Origin: Lactobacillales bacterium
GTDB taxonomy: Bacteria > Bacillota > Bacilli > Lactobacillales > Vagococcaceae
Assembly (NCBI GenBank): GCA_015655485.1
Contig: JAATEZ010000235.1
Coordinates: 1-13,534, forward strand
Direction: 5' to 3'
Length of the DNA stretch: 13,534 nt
Shown here one piece after another: positions 5,894-13,534 of this stretch. Each line of letters starts with the position of its first letter. Position 1 is the first letter of the stretch. A program made the position numbers and the translations under genes. The notes under the pieces are model-generated. The model was not told where the DNA came from. It did no database searches and saw only the letters and a list, made by a program, of their open reading frames with translations.

Positions 5894-7651
5894 TTAAATG
5901 GCTGTGGTCGCACCACGATAGATGATCCCGCGACGGGAATCAACCGTGATCAATTCACCATTTTCTATTAATGTGGTCGCATCACTTGCTCCAACTACAA
6001 CCGGAATTTCTTTAGCGATCCCAACTACAGCTGCATGAGAAGTCAAACCGCCATCTTCAACGACCAAGGCAACAGCCTTATCGATCGCCGGCATATAATC
6101 CTTATCCGTTGTTTTTAAAACCAGGATACAACCCTCCACAGCATTTTCGTTAGCTTCGGCAGCCGTCGTTGCTACAACAGCTTTAGCAATGACAGATTCT
6201 TTGCCTATTCCTTGTCCGCTAGTTAATTTTGTACCAATTAGCTGAATCTTCATCAAATTAGTCGTTCCCTTTTCACCAACTGGAACTCCAGCAGTGATCA
6301 GGATCAAATCGCCTTCTTTAGCGTAGCCTTCTTCTTGAGCTACACGCGTAGCTAAGGTGAACATGTCATCAGTCGAAGCCGGTTTTTCAGTGACCGTTGG
6401 GTAAACTCCCCAGGATAAAGCCAAGCCGCGAGCTTGTCTTTCTGTAAAAGTTATTGCAACAATATCTGATTTAGGGCGATATTTAGAGATCATGCGGGCA
6501 GTGTGTCCTGATTCTGTAGCCGCAACGATCGTGTTGATGCCTAAATTACGAGCGGTGTGTCCCACTGACTGACCAATAGCTTCTGTCATATCTGTTTTAC
6601 TGTATAATTTTAAAGCAAAAGAATCTTGATTTACTAAAGCTTCCTCCGTACGTATAGCAATTTTCGACATAGTTTTAACTGCTTCAAGCGGATAATCTCC
6701 TGCGGCAGTTTCACCAGACAACATGATCGCGTCCGTACCATCATAAATCGCATTCGCTACATCGCTGGCTTCAGCGCGGGTAGGACGCGGATTGCGCTGC
6801 ATGGAATCCAGCATTTGAGTAGCAGTGATCACTGGTTTGCCTAATGCGTTACATTTTTTGATCAATTCTTTTTGAACGATCGGCACATCTTCAGTCGGTA
6901 TCTCTACGCCAAGATCTCCGCGGGCAACCATCAAACCATCGGAAACCTTCAGGATATCATCAATGTTGTCGACTCCTTCTTGACTTTCGATCTTAGGAAT
7001 GATTTGAATATTCGTTGCATTGTTGTCTTCTAAAATTTTAGTGATCTCAAGGACATCACTTGGACGGCGGACAAAACTGGCTGCAATAAAATCAATATCA
7101 TTTTCGATACCAAAGCGAATATCAGCCGCATCCTTTTCAGTGATCCCAGGCAAATTGATGGCTACATTAGGCACGTTAACACCTTTTTTATTTTTCAAAA
7201 TTCCTTCATTTTTAACTACCGTAACGATTTCATTGGCCGCATGGTCGATTTCTGTGACTTCCAGATCAATTAAACCATCATCCAATAAAATATGTGTTCC
7301 TTTTTCTACATCCTTGATCAAATCAGAATAAGTAACCGAAAATTTTTCTCTAGTTCCTTCTACTTCTTCCATCGCGATCCTGACAACATCGCCAATTTCA
7401 AAATCAATTTTTCCATCTTTCATATTATGAGTCCGAATTTCAGGACCTTTTGTATCCAAGAGGAGCGCTACACGTTTTCCAGTGATCTTGATTGCTTCAC
7501 GAATATTTTTAATGCGGTTTCCTTGTTCTTCGAAATCCCCATGCGAAAAATTCAATCGACAAACATTCATACCTGCATTGATCAATGAAACCAGCATCTC
7601 AACTGATTCACTTACAGGGCCAATAGTACAGACAATTTTTGTTTTTTTCAT
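5894..7651 (-). CDS. pyk: Pyruvate kinase with C-terminal PEP-utiliser domain
   Basis: Catalyses PEP + ADP to pyruvate + ATP, the last step of glycolysis, in the cytoplasm. The 585-residue protein starts MKKTKIVCTIGPVSES, with CRLNFSHGD (about 32-40), the catalytic-lysine region IIPKIESQEGVDNIDDI (about 217-233), VARGDLGVEIP and TATQMLDSMQRNPRPTRAE (about 280-300). After about residue 475 it has the extra domain found in Bacillus and enterococcal enzymes, homologous to the phosphohistidine domain of PEP synthase and PtsI, with GGLTSHAAVVG (His included) near 540. The ATG has AGGAGAG six bases upstream. It follows pfkA by 40 bp with no terminator, so the two are very likely one operon. Confidence 0.98.
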   Translation of the reverse strand: MKKTKIVCTIGPVSESVEMLVSLINAGMNVCRLNFSHGDFEEQGNRIKNIREAIKITGKRVALLLDTKGPEIRTHNMKDGKIDFEIGDVVRIAMEEVEGTREKFSVTYSDLIKDVEKGTHILLDDGLIDLEVTEIDHAANEIVTVVKNEGILKNKKGVNVPNVAINLPGITEKDAADIRFGIENDIDFIAASFVRRPSDVLEITKILEDNNATNIQIIPKIESQEGVDNIDDILKVSDGLMVARGDLGVEIPTEDVPIVQKELIKKCNALGKPVITATQMLDSMQRNPRPTRAEASDVANAIYDGTDAIMLSGETAAGDYPLEAVKTMSKIAIRTEEALVNQDSFALKLYSKTDMTEAIGQSVGHTARNLGINTIVAATESGHTARMISKYRPKSDIVAITFTERQARGLALSWGVYPTVTEKPASTDDMFTLATRVAQEEGYAKEGDLILITAGVPVGEKGTTNLMKIQLIGTKLTSGQGIGKESVIAKAVVATTAAEANENAVEGCILVLKTTDKDYMPAIDKAVALVVEDGGLTSHAAVVGIAKEIPVVVGASDATTLIENGELITVDSRRGIIYRGATTAI

Positions 7652-7691
7652 TCAAAACTCTCCTATTTCTATATTTTTAGTCATTTCTTTT

Positions 7692-8654
7692 TTAAAAAGA
7701 AATTTCTTGATTCAATTTGTACAAAGATAAATCTGGACGATGCTTATGATTCTCAAGTGTATCTACGATATCAGTAGCAACCATCTTATTGTTGACGATA
7801 CCAATACATAATCCGCCGCGTCCGGCCTGAAGAAGCTCAACCGCATAGGCGCCAAATTTACTGGCTAAAACCCGATCGCGCGCACTGGGTGCTCCGCCGC
7901 GGACGACATGTCCCAGCACAGTCACACGCGCATGAAAATCTCCATACTTCGCTAATTCCTGCGCAAATTCGTTGCCGCCCATGACACCCTCGGCTAAGAT
8001 GATCAGGCAATGCTTTTTCCCACGATCCCGACCATTTTTCACTCTTTGCGCCACTGCCGCCATATCAAAATGATGCTCAGGAATAATGATCTCATCCGCT
8101 CCGCCGGCAACACCCGACCACAAAGCGATGTCTCCTGCTCCTCTGCCCATCACTTCAATAACAAAAGTGCGGACATGGGAAGTAGCCGTATCACGGATCC
8201 GATCGACAGATTCTAAAACTGTGTTGATTGCTGTATCAAACCCAATAGTAAAATCCGTACCCGGAATATCATTATCGATCGTTCCAGGAAGACCGATGGC
8301 TGGATAGCCATGCTTAGTCAAGGCCAAAGCTCCATGATAAGAACCATCGCCGCCGATCACGACCAAACCTTCGATCCCGAATTTTTTCAACTGTTCAATT
8401 CCCTTTAACTGTCCTTCTAACGTCGCAAACTCTGGATAACGAGCCGAATAAAGAAAAGTTCCTCCACGTTGGATCTTGTCTCCTACATCATCGATTTCCA
8501 ATTTGCGAATATCTCCGGCTACCAGACCTGCAAAACCATAATTTACACCATAGATTTCCAGACCCTCAAATATTCCTTTACGAACAACCGATCGAATGGC
8601 CGCATTCATGCCTGGAGAATCTCCGCCACTAGTCAAAATAGCGATACGTTTCAT
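7692..8654 (-). CDS. pfkA: ATP-dependent 6-phosphofructokinase
   Basis: Phosphorylates fructose 6-phosphate to fructose 1,6-bisphosphate, the committed step of glycolysis, as a tetramer regulated allosterically in this family. The protein is 320 residues from the chosen start and begins MKRIAILTSGGDSPGMNAAI. GGDGS (101-105) binds ATP, and GTIDNDIPGTD carries the catalytic base Asp127. IEVMGRGAGDIALWSG follows in the substrate-binding half. The frame is open to a GTG at 8666, but the ATG at 8652-8654 gives the canonical N-terminus and length and has AGGTGA eight bases upstream. The next gene in the transcript is pyk. Confidence 0.98.
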   Translation of the reverse strand: MKRIAILTSGGDSPGMNAAIRSVVRKGIFEGLEIYGVNYGFAGLVAGDIRKLEIDDVGDKIQRGGTFLYSARYPEFATLEGQLKGIEQLKKFGIEGLVVIGGDGSYHGALALTKHGYPAIGLPGTIDNDIPGTDFTIGFDTAINTVLESVDRIRDTATSHVRTFVIEVMGRGAGDIALWSGVAGGADEIIIPEHHFDMAAVAQRVKNGRDRGKKHCLIILAEGVMGGNEFAQELAKYGDFHARVTVLGHVVRGGAPSARDRVLASKFGAYAVELLQAGRGGLCIGIVNNKMVATDIVDTLENHKHRPDLSLYKLNQEISF

Positions 8655-8746
8655 ATAAAAGTTCACCTCATGTTATTTTCTTAGTTTTCCTGATTTAAAA
8701 AACAGCTCTACCTTATTCGAATAGATACTTTATTACTACCTGTTAT

Positions 8747-8775
8747 ATTCTAACATTTTTAAGATTAAATGTCTT
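8747..8775 (-). promoter_or_regulatory. Promoter for pfkA-pyk
   Basis: AAGACA (8770-8775), 17-base spacer and TAGAAT (8747-8752) with an extended TG (TGTTAGAAT), about 93 bp upstream of the pfkA ATG. I found no clear catabolite-response (cre) site or terminator in the AT-rich 8667-8820 gap, so some readthrough from dnaE is possible. Confidence 0.65.
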
Positions 8776-8820
8776 TCAAAATTGAAAAAAATCATGAAAA
8801 ATAAATGTAAATAATTTGTT

Positions 8821-11800
8821 TTACCTAAATATGACGTTTTCTTCTCCTAAAAGAGAGGATAACTGATTTTTTAACTCAAAGGAATCCTTTATCCAATTTT
8901 CGGCATTTAGTGCAATCTTTTTGTCACTTTTTTCATAATAAAGGATCACCGGTGTTCCGCCATTATTTGCGGCCAGTAGCTGATGCAGTTTATTCAAAAA
9001 TGATTTTTCTTCATTTTGCGCCACGATCCTGATATAACAAGTTTTTTGGGAAAGTGCCCGGACCATTTCTTTTGCAGGAACGATTTTTTGTGCTAAAAAT
9101 TGTAATTCTTGATTATATTTGCTTCTTTCAGCTTTTCCTTCCATGTAATAAACAGTCTTTTCTTTTAAATCTCTTACGATTTTTCGATAGAGGACTGGAA
9201 AAACCGTCACTGATAAATCGCCAGTAGCATCATTCCCCTCAAAGAAAGCCATCGTTTCACCTTTTTTCGTACGGATCGTGCGGATTTTTTTTAAATAAAA
9301 TAAAATATTGGCCTTTTGATCTTTTTCCAGCTCTATTATTTCAGTGATATTCTGACGCTTTTTTAGCGACGAGAAACCTTCGACAGGATGTCCAGAAAGA
9401 GAAGTCCCGATAAGGTCATTCTCATACTCAAGTTTTTCATCTAAAGAATAATCCTCTACCTCCACCTTTTTCAAAGTCATTTGTTCCAATAGATCCAGAC
9501 TGCCGGCACTGTATTGAATATTTTTGATCATTCCCGGCAATTCAGTCACTAAAAGCTTACGATTTGCCTGCAATTCGTCAAAAGCTCCCACGAGAATAAG
9601 CGGCAATATACTTTCTTCCTTCAACCATTTATGATCGATTCGAAATAGAAAATCCTCTAAGGAAAGATACTTGCCGCCTTCTTTTCGCTTTAATAAAATA
9701 TTTTGAATAAATTCTCGCCGGATCCCTTTCAATGAACTAAAACCAAACAAGATTCTCTTTTTATCTACAAAAAAGCTGTATTCGCTTTGATTGATCGAAG
9801 GAGACAAAATGCTTAACTGAAATTTTTTGGCTTCAGCCGCATATTCTTTGACTTTAGCCGCATTATGTCGAACTGAATGTAATAATGCAGCAAAAAAGGG
9901 AGCAGGATAATGAACTTTCAAATAGGCCATCTGATAACCAATAAAGGAATAAGCTACCGCATGAGACCGATTAAATCCATAATTAGCAAATCGTTCAATA
10001 TAGTCGTAGACTTCATTGGCTTTTTCCTCAGAAAACCCTTGAGCAAGCGAACCTTGAACGAAATGGATCCGCTCACGATCGATCACATCTTTCTTTTTCT
10101 TACTCATGGCTCGGCGTAAAATATCCGCTTGACCTAAGGTGAATCCCGCCATTTTAGAAGCGACCTGCATGACTTGTTCCTGGTAGACCATGATCCCATA
10201 GGTCACTTCCAGTATCGGCCGCAAGCATTCATCCAGGTAATCGATAACCGCCAAGCCATTTTTACGTTTAATGAACAAATCAATATTTTCCATCGGTCCC
10301 GGACGATACAAAGCATTGACTGACGCAATGTCTTCAATCGAATCCGGCTGCAGCCTTCTTAATACATTACGGATCCCGGATGATTCAAATTGAAAAATTC
10401 CCGTTGTGCTGCCGGCTTTAAAAAGTTTGAGTGTTGCTTCGTCATCCAAAGGGATCTGATTCAACTGAATACTTTGCCGATCCAGCCGCTTGATATTGCG
10501 TAAAGTACTATCCATGATCGACAGATTACGCAAGCCTAAAAAATCAATTTTCAATAAACCAATTTTTTCTACATCGCCCATAGTGAATTGGGTCAGACTG
10601 ATCTCATTGCTTCCCCTTTGAAGAGGAACATAGTCAGTCAAATCCACATCGCTGAGTACGATCCCGGCGGCGTGCGTCGAAACATGCCGCGGCAGACCCT
10701 CGATTTTTTGAGCTGTTTCAAATAACAGTCCATTTTTTGATGACCGGCCCACTAATTTCCTTAATTTATCTGATTCTTGATAGGACTGCTTTAACGTGAT
10801 TTTTAGTGTATTAGGTACAGCTTTAGACCATTCATTGGCTTCATTCTGAGACAGACCAAAAACGCGGGCCACATCTCTTAATGCCATCTTGGCGGCCATC
10901 GTCCCGAAAGTTGCGATCTGGGCCATATGATGATGTCCATATTTTTGATGAACATATTGCAAAACTTCTTCACGGCGATTATCCGGCAGATCTAAATCAA
11001 TATCAGGCATCGTATTACGCTCTTCATTTAAAAAACGTTCAAAAAGCAAATTGTACCGGATCGGATCCACATCGGTAATGGATAAAACATAAGAAACCAG
11101 TGACCCGGCAGCCGATCCCCGCCCGGCTCCGGTAACGATCTCATTTTCATGGGCAAAATTCATCACATCCCACACGATCAGAAAATAATCATCAAAACCC
11201 ATTTTATGGATCACTTCCAGCTCCATGGTCAATCTTTGCTGATATTCTTCTGTCCTGTCATGAACTCTTTTAGGAAAATATTCCTCGCATAATTTTTTTA
11301 AATAGCTTTCAGCCGTTTCCTGATCCGGGACCGGGTAATGGGGCAGCAAATGCTGGTGAATAGGAATATCAGCCGAACAGAGTTGAATGATCTCATCCAC
11401 TTGTTTTAAAGCCTTCTCATAACCAGAATTGGTGAATGATGCAGCAAATTCACGTGCTGCCGGTAAAAAATAGGGGCCTGTTTGCTCATACTCCTCAAAT
11501 GATATTTTAGTTCCTGTTTGAATATGCTGCAAAATACGCAGAGAGAAGTCATCTTCCTTCTTTAAATACCGAACATCATGAAGCGCCACTGAGGGTATTT
11601 CGAGCTTCTTTGAGAAATTTGCCCACTCGTCCACTTCCTTTTGAGGGAAAGACAAATCAAGACCAGCATATAAATTATTTTCTTGAAAAAATGTTCGGTA
11701 AGTTTTTAAGACCGAAACTGCTTCCTCATAATTTCCTTCCCTGACTAGATTCTCCAGCTCGCCTTCTTTCCCCGGGGTAATAGCGATAACATCTTTTAAA

Positions 11801-12162
11801 AAAGGTTTCATGGTTAAAAGAGTAAACGAATCCGCTTCGCTAAGTGGTGTTTCCATTTTTAACGTGGAAATTTTCATTAAATCACGATACCCTTCAAGCG
11901 AGGTTGCCAATAAAATCAACCGATAACTTTTTTCGTCTATGGAACGAAGCGAAGCAAACTCGATCGTCAGCCCATATATCGGTTTGATTTCTTGATTTTG
12001 ACAAGCCTGAGCAAATTCCAGCACACCAGACATATTATTTAAATCTGTTATTGCTAAGGCCTGATAGCCAAGATCTTTTGCTGTACTTACTAATTCAGAG
12101 ATTCGATTCGTGCTTGAAAGCAAGGAATAGCAAGAAAAAACTTGTAATTGTGCCAGATCCAT
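8821..12162 (-). CDS. dnaE: DNA polymerase III alpha subunit DnaE (C-family replicative polymerase)
   Basis: In low-GC Gram-positives DnaE extends RNA primers at the fork before PolC takes over, and it takes part in error-prone repair synthesis. The 1113 residues contain an N-terminal PHP domain (1 to about 205), the polymerase core with GAGRGSAAGS (345-354), catalytic Asp387 and Asp389 in MPDIDLDLPDNRR, and the third Asp540 in LLKIDFLGLRNLS. A helix-hairpin-helix region follows (about 800-860), then an OB fold (about 950-1030). The PHP domain reads LQVFSCYSLLSS where metal-binding versions have an HxH motif, so it is degenerate and no proofreading is expected. The start ATG at 12162 is preceded by GGGAGGAG. 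The length is typical of Gram-positive DnaE. Confidence 0.97.
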   Translation of the reverse strand: MDLAQLQVFSCYSLLSSTNRISELVSTAKDLGYQALAITDLNNMSGVLEFAQACQNQEIKPIYGLTIEFASLRSIDEKSYRLILLATSLEGYRDLMKISTLKMETPLSEADSFTLLTMKPFLKDVIAITPGKEGELENLVREGNYEEAVSVLKTYRTFFQENNLYAGLDLSFPQKEVDEWANFSKKLEIPSVALHDVRYLKKEDDFSLRILQHIQTGTKISFEEYEQTGPYFLPAAREFAASFTNSGYEKALKQVDEIIQLCSADIPIHQHLLPHYPVPDQETAESYLKKLCEEYFPKRVHDRTEEYQQRLTMELEVIHKMGFDDYFLIVWDVMNFAHENEIVTGAGRGSAAGSLVSYVLSITDVDPIRYNLLFERFLNEERNTMPDIDLDLPDNRREEVLQYVHQKYGHHHMAQIATFGTMAAKMALRDVARVFGLSQNEANEWSKAVPNTLKITLKQSYQESDKLRKLVGRSSKNGLLFETAQKIEGLPRHVSTHAAGIVLSDVDLTDYVPLQRGSNEISLTQFTMGDVEKIGLLKIDFLGLRNLSIMDSTLRNIKRLDRQSIQLNQIPLDDEATLKLFKAGSTTGIFQFESSGIRNVLRRLQPDSIEDIASVNALYRPGPMENIDLFIKRKNGLAVIDYLDECLRPILEVTYGIMVYQEQVMQVASKMAGFTLGQADILRRAMSKKKKDVIDRERIHFVQGSLAQGFSEEKANEVYDYIERFANYGFNRSHAVAYSFIGYQMAYLKVHYPAPFFAALLHSVRHNAAKVKEYAAEAKKFQLSILSPSINQSEYSFFVDKKRILFGFSSLKGIRREFIQNILLKRKEGGKYLSLEDFLFRIDHKWLKEESILPLILVGAFDELQANRKLLVTELPGMIKNIQYSAGSLDLLEQMTLKKVEVEDYSLDEKLEYENDLIGTSLSGHPVEGFSSLKKRQNITEIIELEKDQKANILFYLKKIRTIRTKKGETMAFFEGNDATGDLSVTVFPVLYRKIVRDLKEKTVYYMEGKAERSKYNQELQFLAQKIVPAKEMVRALSQKTCYIRIVAQNEEKSFLNKLHQLLAANNGGTPVILYYEKSDKKIALNAENWIKDSFELKNQLSSLLGEENVIFR

Positions 12163-12198
12163 TTGAGCGGCTCCTCCCAGAAGATTCTATTTATCATA

Positions 12199-12204
12199 AT
12201 TATA
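12199..12204 (-). promoter_or_regulatory. Possible -10 element for dnaE
   Basis: A perfect TATAAT lies 36 bp upstream of the dnaE ATG. The -35 at 17-base spacing is poor (TTTCTT). I see no convincing terminator after the upstream regulator gene in this 133-bp gap. Confidence 0.45.
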
Positions 12205-12295
12205 CATGACAGCCGCAAAAGAAGAAAGAAACCAACCCTTTCGCAAGCTTGAAGTTCTTATCAGATTTTTACATGGACTAGCGGCAGGAAAACTG

Positions 12296-13021
12296 TTAAT
12301 TTCTTAAGCTTTGAGCCGCTCTGCCTAGTGTTTCAATAATGTGAACAACAGGAACCTGCGTGGTTATATTTTGATGCTTTGGTAAAACTTCCATTGGCAT
12401 GTCATAACCGATCGTCCCATCCGATATTTTGCTCAGTGTTGAGCTTTCACTATTCGTAATACTTATGATCTTGAATTTTTTCGCTTTGTAGCCATTCACT
12501 TGCTGAATCATCACAGAGGTTTCTCCCGAAACAGACAAGACCATTAAAAATGCATTCTGACTGATCTCATTGGGAGAAGGATAAAAAGGGTCGGCAATAA
12601 AAGAAGAATAGATGCCTAAATTTGAAAAATATCTTGCCCCATATTGACCCAAAATCCCACTGCTGCCTATCCCATAAAAAAGAACATTTTTGCTTCCCGC
12701 GATGACCTTGCTGCAATGCCGGACTCTTTCCACAAAATCAGGCGTGTTTATCTTTTGAAAATAATGTTGCATCAAATAAGTATCTTCAGACAATTCTTGC
12801 TTTTCAGCCTGAGAATGTAATTTTAATTTCACTTTGAATTCAGAATAACCTGAACAGTCCATCTTGGAACAAAACCGTAATATAGTCGTCGTAGAAACAT
12901 GAGTTTTAGCGGCCAGATCACGAATTTTCATGGCTGCCATCTCATCTGTATGCAAGATCACATAATTATAAACAGAAAGTTCCAATTCATTCAGCTTTTG
13001 TATTTGCTCATAATGAAACAC
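12296..13021 (-). CDS. RpiR-family transcriptional regulator (HTH plus SIS domain)
   Basis: RpiR-type regulators sense phosphosugars through a SIS domain and control sugar or amino-sugar catabolic genes. The 241 residues have an N-terminal HTH_6-type domain (about 1-75, with MKIRDLAAKTHVSTTTILRF as the recognition region) and a SIS domain from about 110 (NVLFYGIGSSGILGQYGARY), including SVSGETS near 163-169 and IISITNSES near 183-191, the expected phosphosugar-binding loops. The start is a GTG at 13019-13021 with AGGAG nine bases upstream. An ATG seven bases further upstream is out of frame and opens only a five-codon reading frame. The target and ligand cannot be assigned, because the neighbouring genes are dnaE and a repeat array rather than a sugar operon. 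Confidence 0.88.
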   Translation of the reverse strand: MFHYEQIQKLNELELSVYNYVILHTDEMAAMKIRDLAAKTHVSTTTILRFCSKMDCSGYSEFKVKLKLHSQAEKQELSEDTYLMQHYFQKINTPDFVERVRHCSKVIAGSKNVLFYGIGSSGILGQYGARYFSNLGIYSSFIADPFYPSPNEISQNAFLMVLSVSGETSVMIQQVNGYKAKKFKIISITNSESSTLSKISDGTIGYDMPMEVLPKHQNITTQVPVVHIIETLGRAAQSLRN

Positions 13022-13052
13022 TCATTTTCACTCCTTTAGATAACCTGTCCCT

Positions 13053-13061
13053 ATTCTACCA
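13053..13061 (-). promoter_or_regulatory. Extended -10 promoter for the RpiR-family regulator
   Basis: TGGTAGAAT forms an extended -10, 32 bp upstream of the GTG start. The -35 at 17-base spacing (TTCAGC) is weak and lies in the first partial linker of repeat array 2. Confidence 0.55.
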
Positions 13062-13068
13062 TATTTTT

Positions 13069-13400
13069 ATGAAATGCTGAATGAACTGTTTCAGCTTGTT
13101 AGCAAAATAGGAAAGAGAATGAAAATCGCTTCCTGATTTCCATGAACTTTATCTTTTTGCCGAACAAGCTGGTTCATGAAGCTGGACACTGAAATGCTGA
13201 ATGAGGTATCTTGGGCTTTGAGCTATAATAAAAGAAAAATTCTAGTGATGGACAGCCTCACGAATTTTTATTGAATTATTGCCGATAAGCCTGCCTCATG
13301 AAGCTGGACACTGAAATGCTGAATGAGGTATCTTGGGCTTTGAGCCATAATAAAAGAAAAATTCTAGCGATCGGCCGCGAGGGCTAATTTATCGGCTCTA
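13069..13400 (+). repeat. Intergenic hairpin-linker repeat array 2 (two complete hairpins, one truncated)
   Basis: No convincing gene is seen in these roughly 330 bp. Linker copies (ATGAAGCTGGACACTGAAAT then GCTGAAT) lie at 13176-13202 and 13298-13324, with a truncated copy ending near 13083. Hairpin H4 (13081-13177) pairs ATGAAC-tgttt-CAGCTTGTTAGCAAAA with TTTTGCCGAACAAGCTGGTTCAT. H5 (13201-13299) pairs ATGAGG, GGCTT and ATAAT on the left with ATTAT, AAGCC and CCTCAT on the right, and has an inner stem AAAAATTC/GAATTTTT. The last unit (from 13323) is cut short and leads to a terminator. H5 shares AAGAAAAATTCTAGTGATG with H1 of array 1, and H4 shares CTTTTTGCCG with H3, so the two arrays are one family. 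Confidence 0.88.
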
Positions 13401-13408
13401 TAATTTAT

Positions 13409-13448
13409 GGGACTGATGAATCAGAATTGATTCTTCAGTCCCATTTTT
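13409..13448 (+). terminator. Intrinsic terminator at the end of repeat array 2
   Basis: GGGACTGATGAATCA (13409-13423) pairs with TGATTCTTCAGTCCC (13428-13442) with one mismatch and a 4-nt loop, followed on the plus strand by ATTTTTC. The minus-strand flank has no T run, so it acts on plus-strand transcription, although no plus-strand gene precedes it. Confidence 0.8.
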
Positions 13449-13482
13449 CATTTTAGGTATTAAAAAACATATCGTTCTCTAG

Positions 13483-13534
13483 TATGATTAAATCACGACA
13501 AAATAAACAACTGAGAGGACGATAGGCTATATGA
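13483..13534 (+). other. Possible promoter, ribosome site and start codon of a plus-strand gene leaving the window
   Basis: TATGAT (13483-13488) could be a -10 with a weak -35, followed by GAGAGGA (13513-13519) and an ATG at 13531-13533, 11 bases after the Shine-Dalgarno-like sequence. Only one codon is visible, so no product can be named and the true start may lie beyond the window. Confidence 0.3.

Noticed and set aside
8667..8820. dnaE terminator or a catabolite-response (cre) site before pfkA
   Set aside because: Only a five-base AT stem and no cre-like match with the central CG were found.
9910..10119. Plus-strand open frames inside dnaE, pyk, pfkA, scpA and xerD
   Set aside because: They are antisense to strongly conserved genes, have no ribosome sites and give no recognisable protein.
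5420..13400. CRISPR array
   Set aside because: Repeat units are 105-122 nt apart, the intervening sequences are related to one another and self-complementary, and no cas gene is present.

Overview
The window looks like a chromosomal core segment from a low-GC Firmicute of the order Lactobacillales, most likely an enterococcal relative (Enterococcus, Tetragenococcus or Vagococcus). This rests on the 585-residue pyruvate kinase with a C-terminal PEP-utiliser domain, the pfkA-pyk pair downstream of dnaE, the cvfB-fur-xerD-scpA-scpB-rluB-ribU order, strong AGGAGG-type ribosome binding sites and several extended -10 promoters. The genus call is inference. All recognised genes lie on the minus strand, so transcription runs from high to low coordinates. 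I saw no rRNA, tRNA, transposase, prophage gene or CRISPR array.

Reading in the direction of transcription: a GTG-started RpiR/SIS regulator (12296-13021) is followed by dnaE (8821-12162), then the glycolytic pair pfkA-pyk (5894-8654), which ends in a strong terminator. Next comes a repeat-filled gap (about 5420-5815), then cvfB (4494-5372) and fur (3894-4391). The fur promoter carries a good Fur-box match over its own -10. After a fur terminator comes a chromosome-maintenance cluster: xerD (2908-3798), scpA, scpB and rluB (715-1431). At the left edge, an FMN riboswitch with its own terminator precedes ribU, the riboflavin ECF-transporter S component, which is cut by the window edge.

Two things stand out. 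First, xerD carries a single in-frame TAG at codon 58 of an otherwise complete 296-residue reading frame with all catalytic residues, so it is a nonsense allele, a sequencing error or a readthrough case. Second, two intergenic arrays (about 5420-5815 and 13069-13400) are built from the same modular repeat: hairpins of about 80-100 nt joined by a conserved linker of about 25 nt. The hairpin arms differ between copies, yet left and right arms stay complementary within each copy, and three copies keep a 5-nt bulge at the same place. Both arrays have the same polarity, start against the promoter of a divergent gene, and end at an intrinsic terminator. They resemble in style the EFAR palindromic elements described from Enterococcus faecalis, but sequence identity to them cannot be judged here. 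They are the best candidate in this window for an undescribed element.
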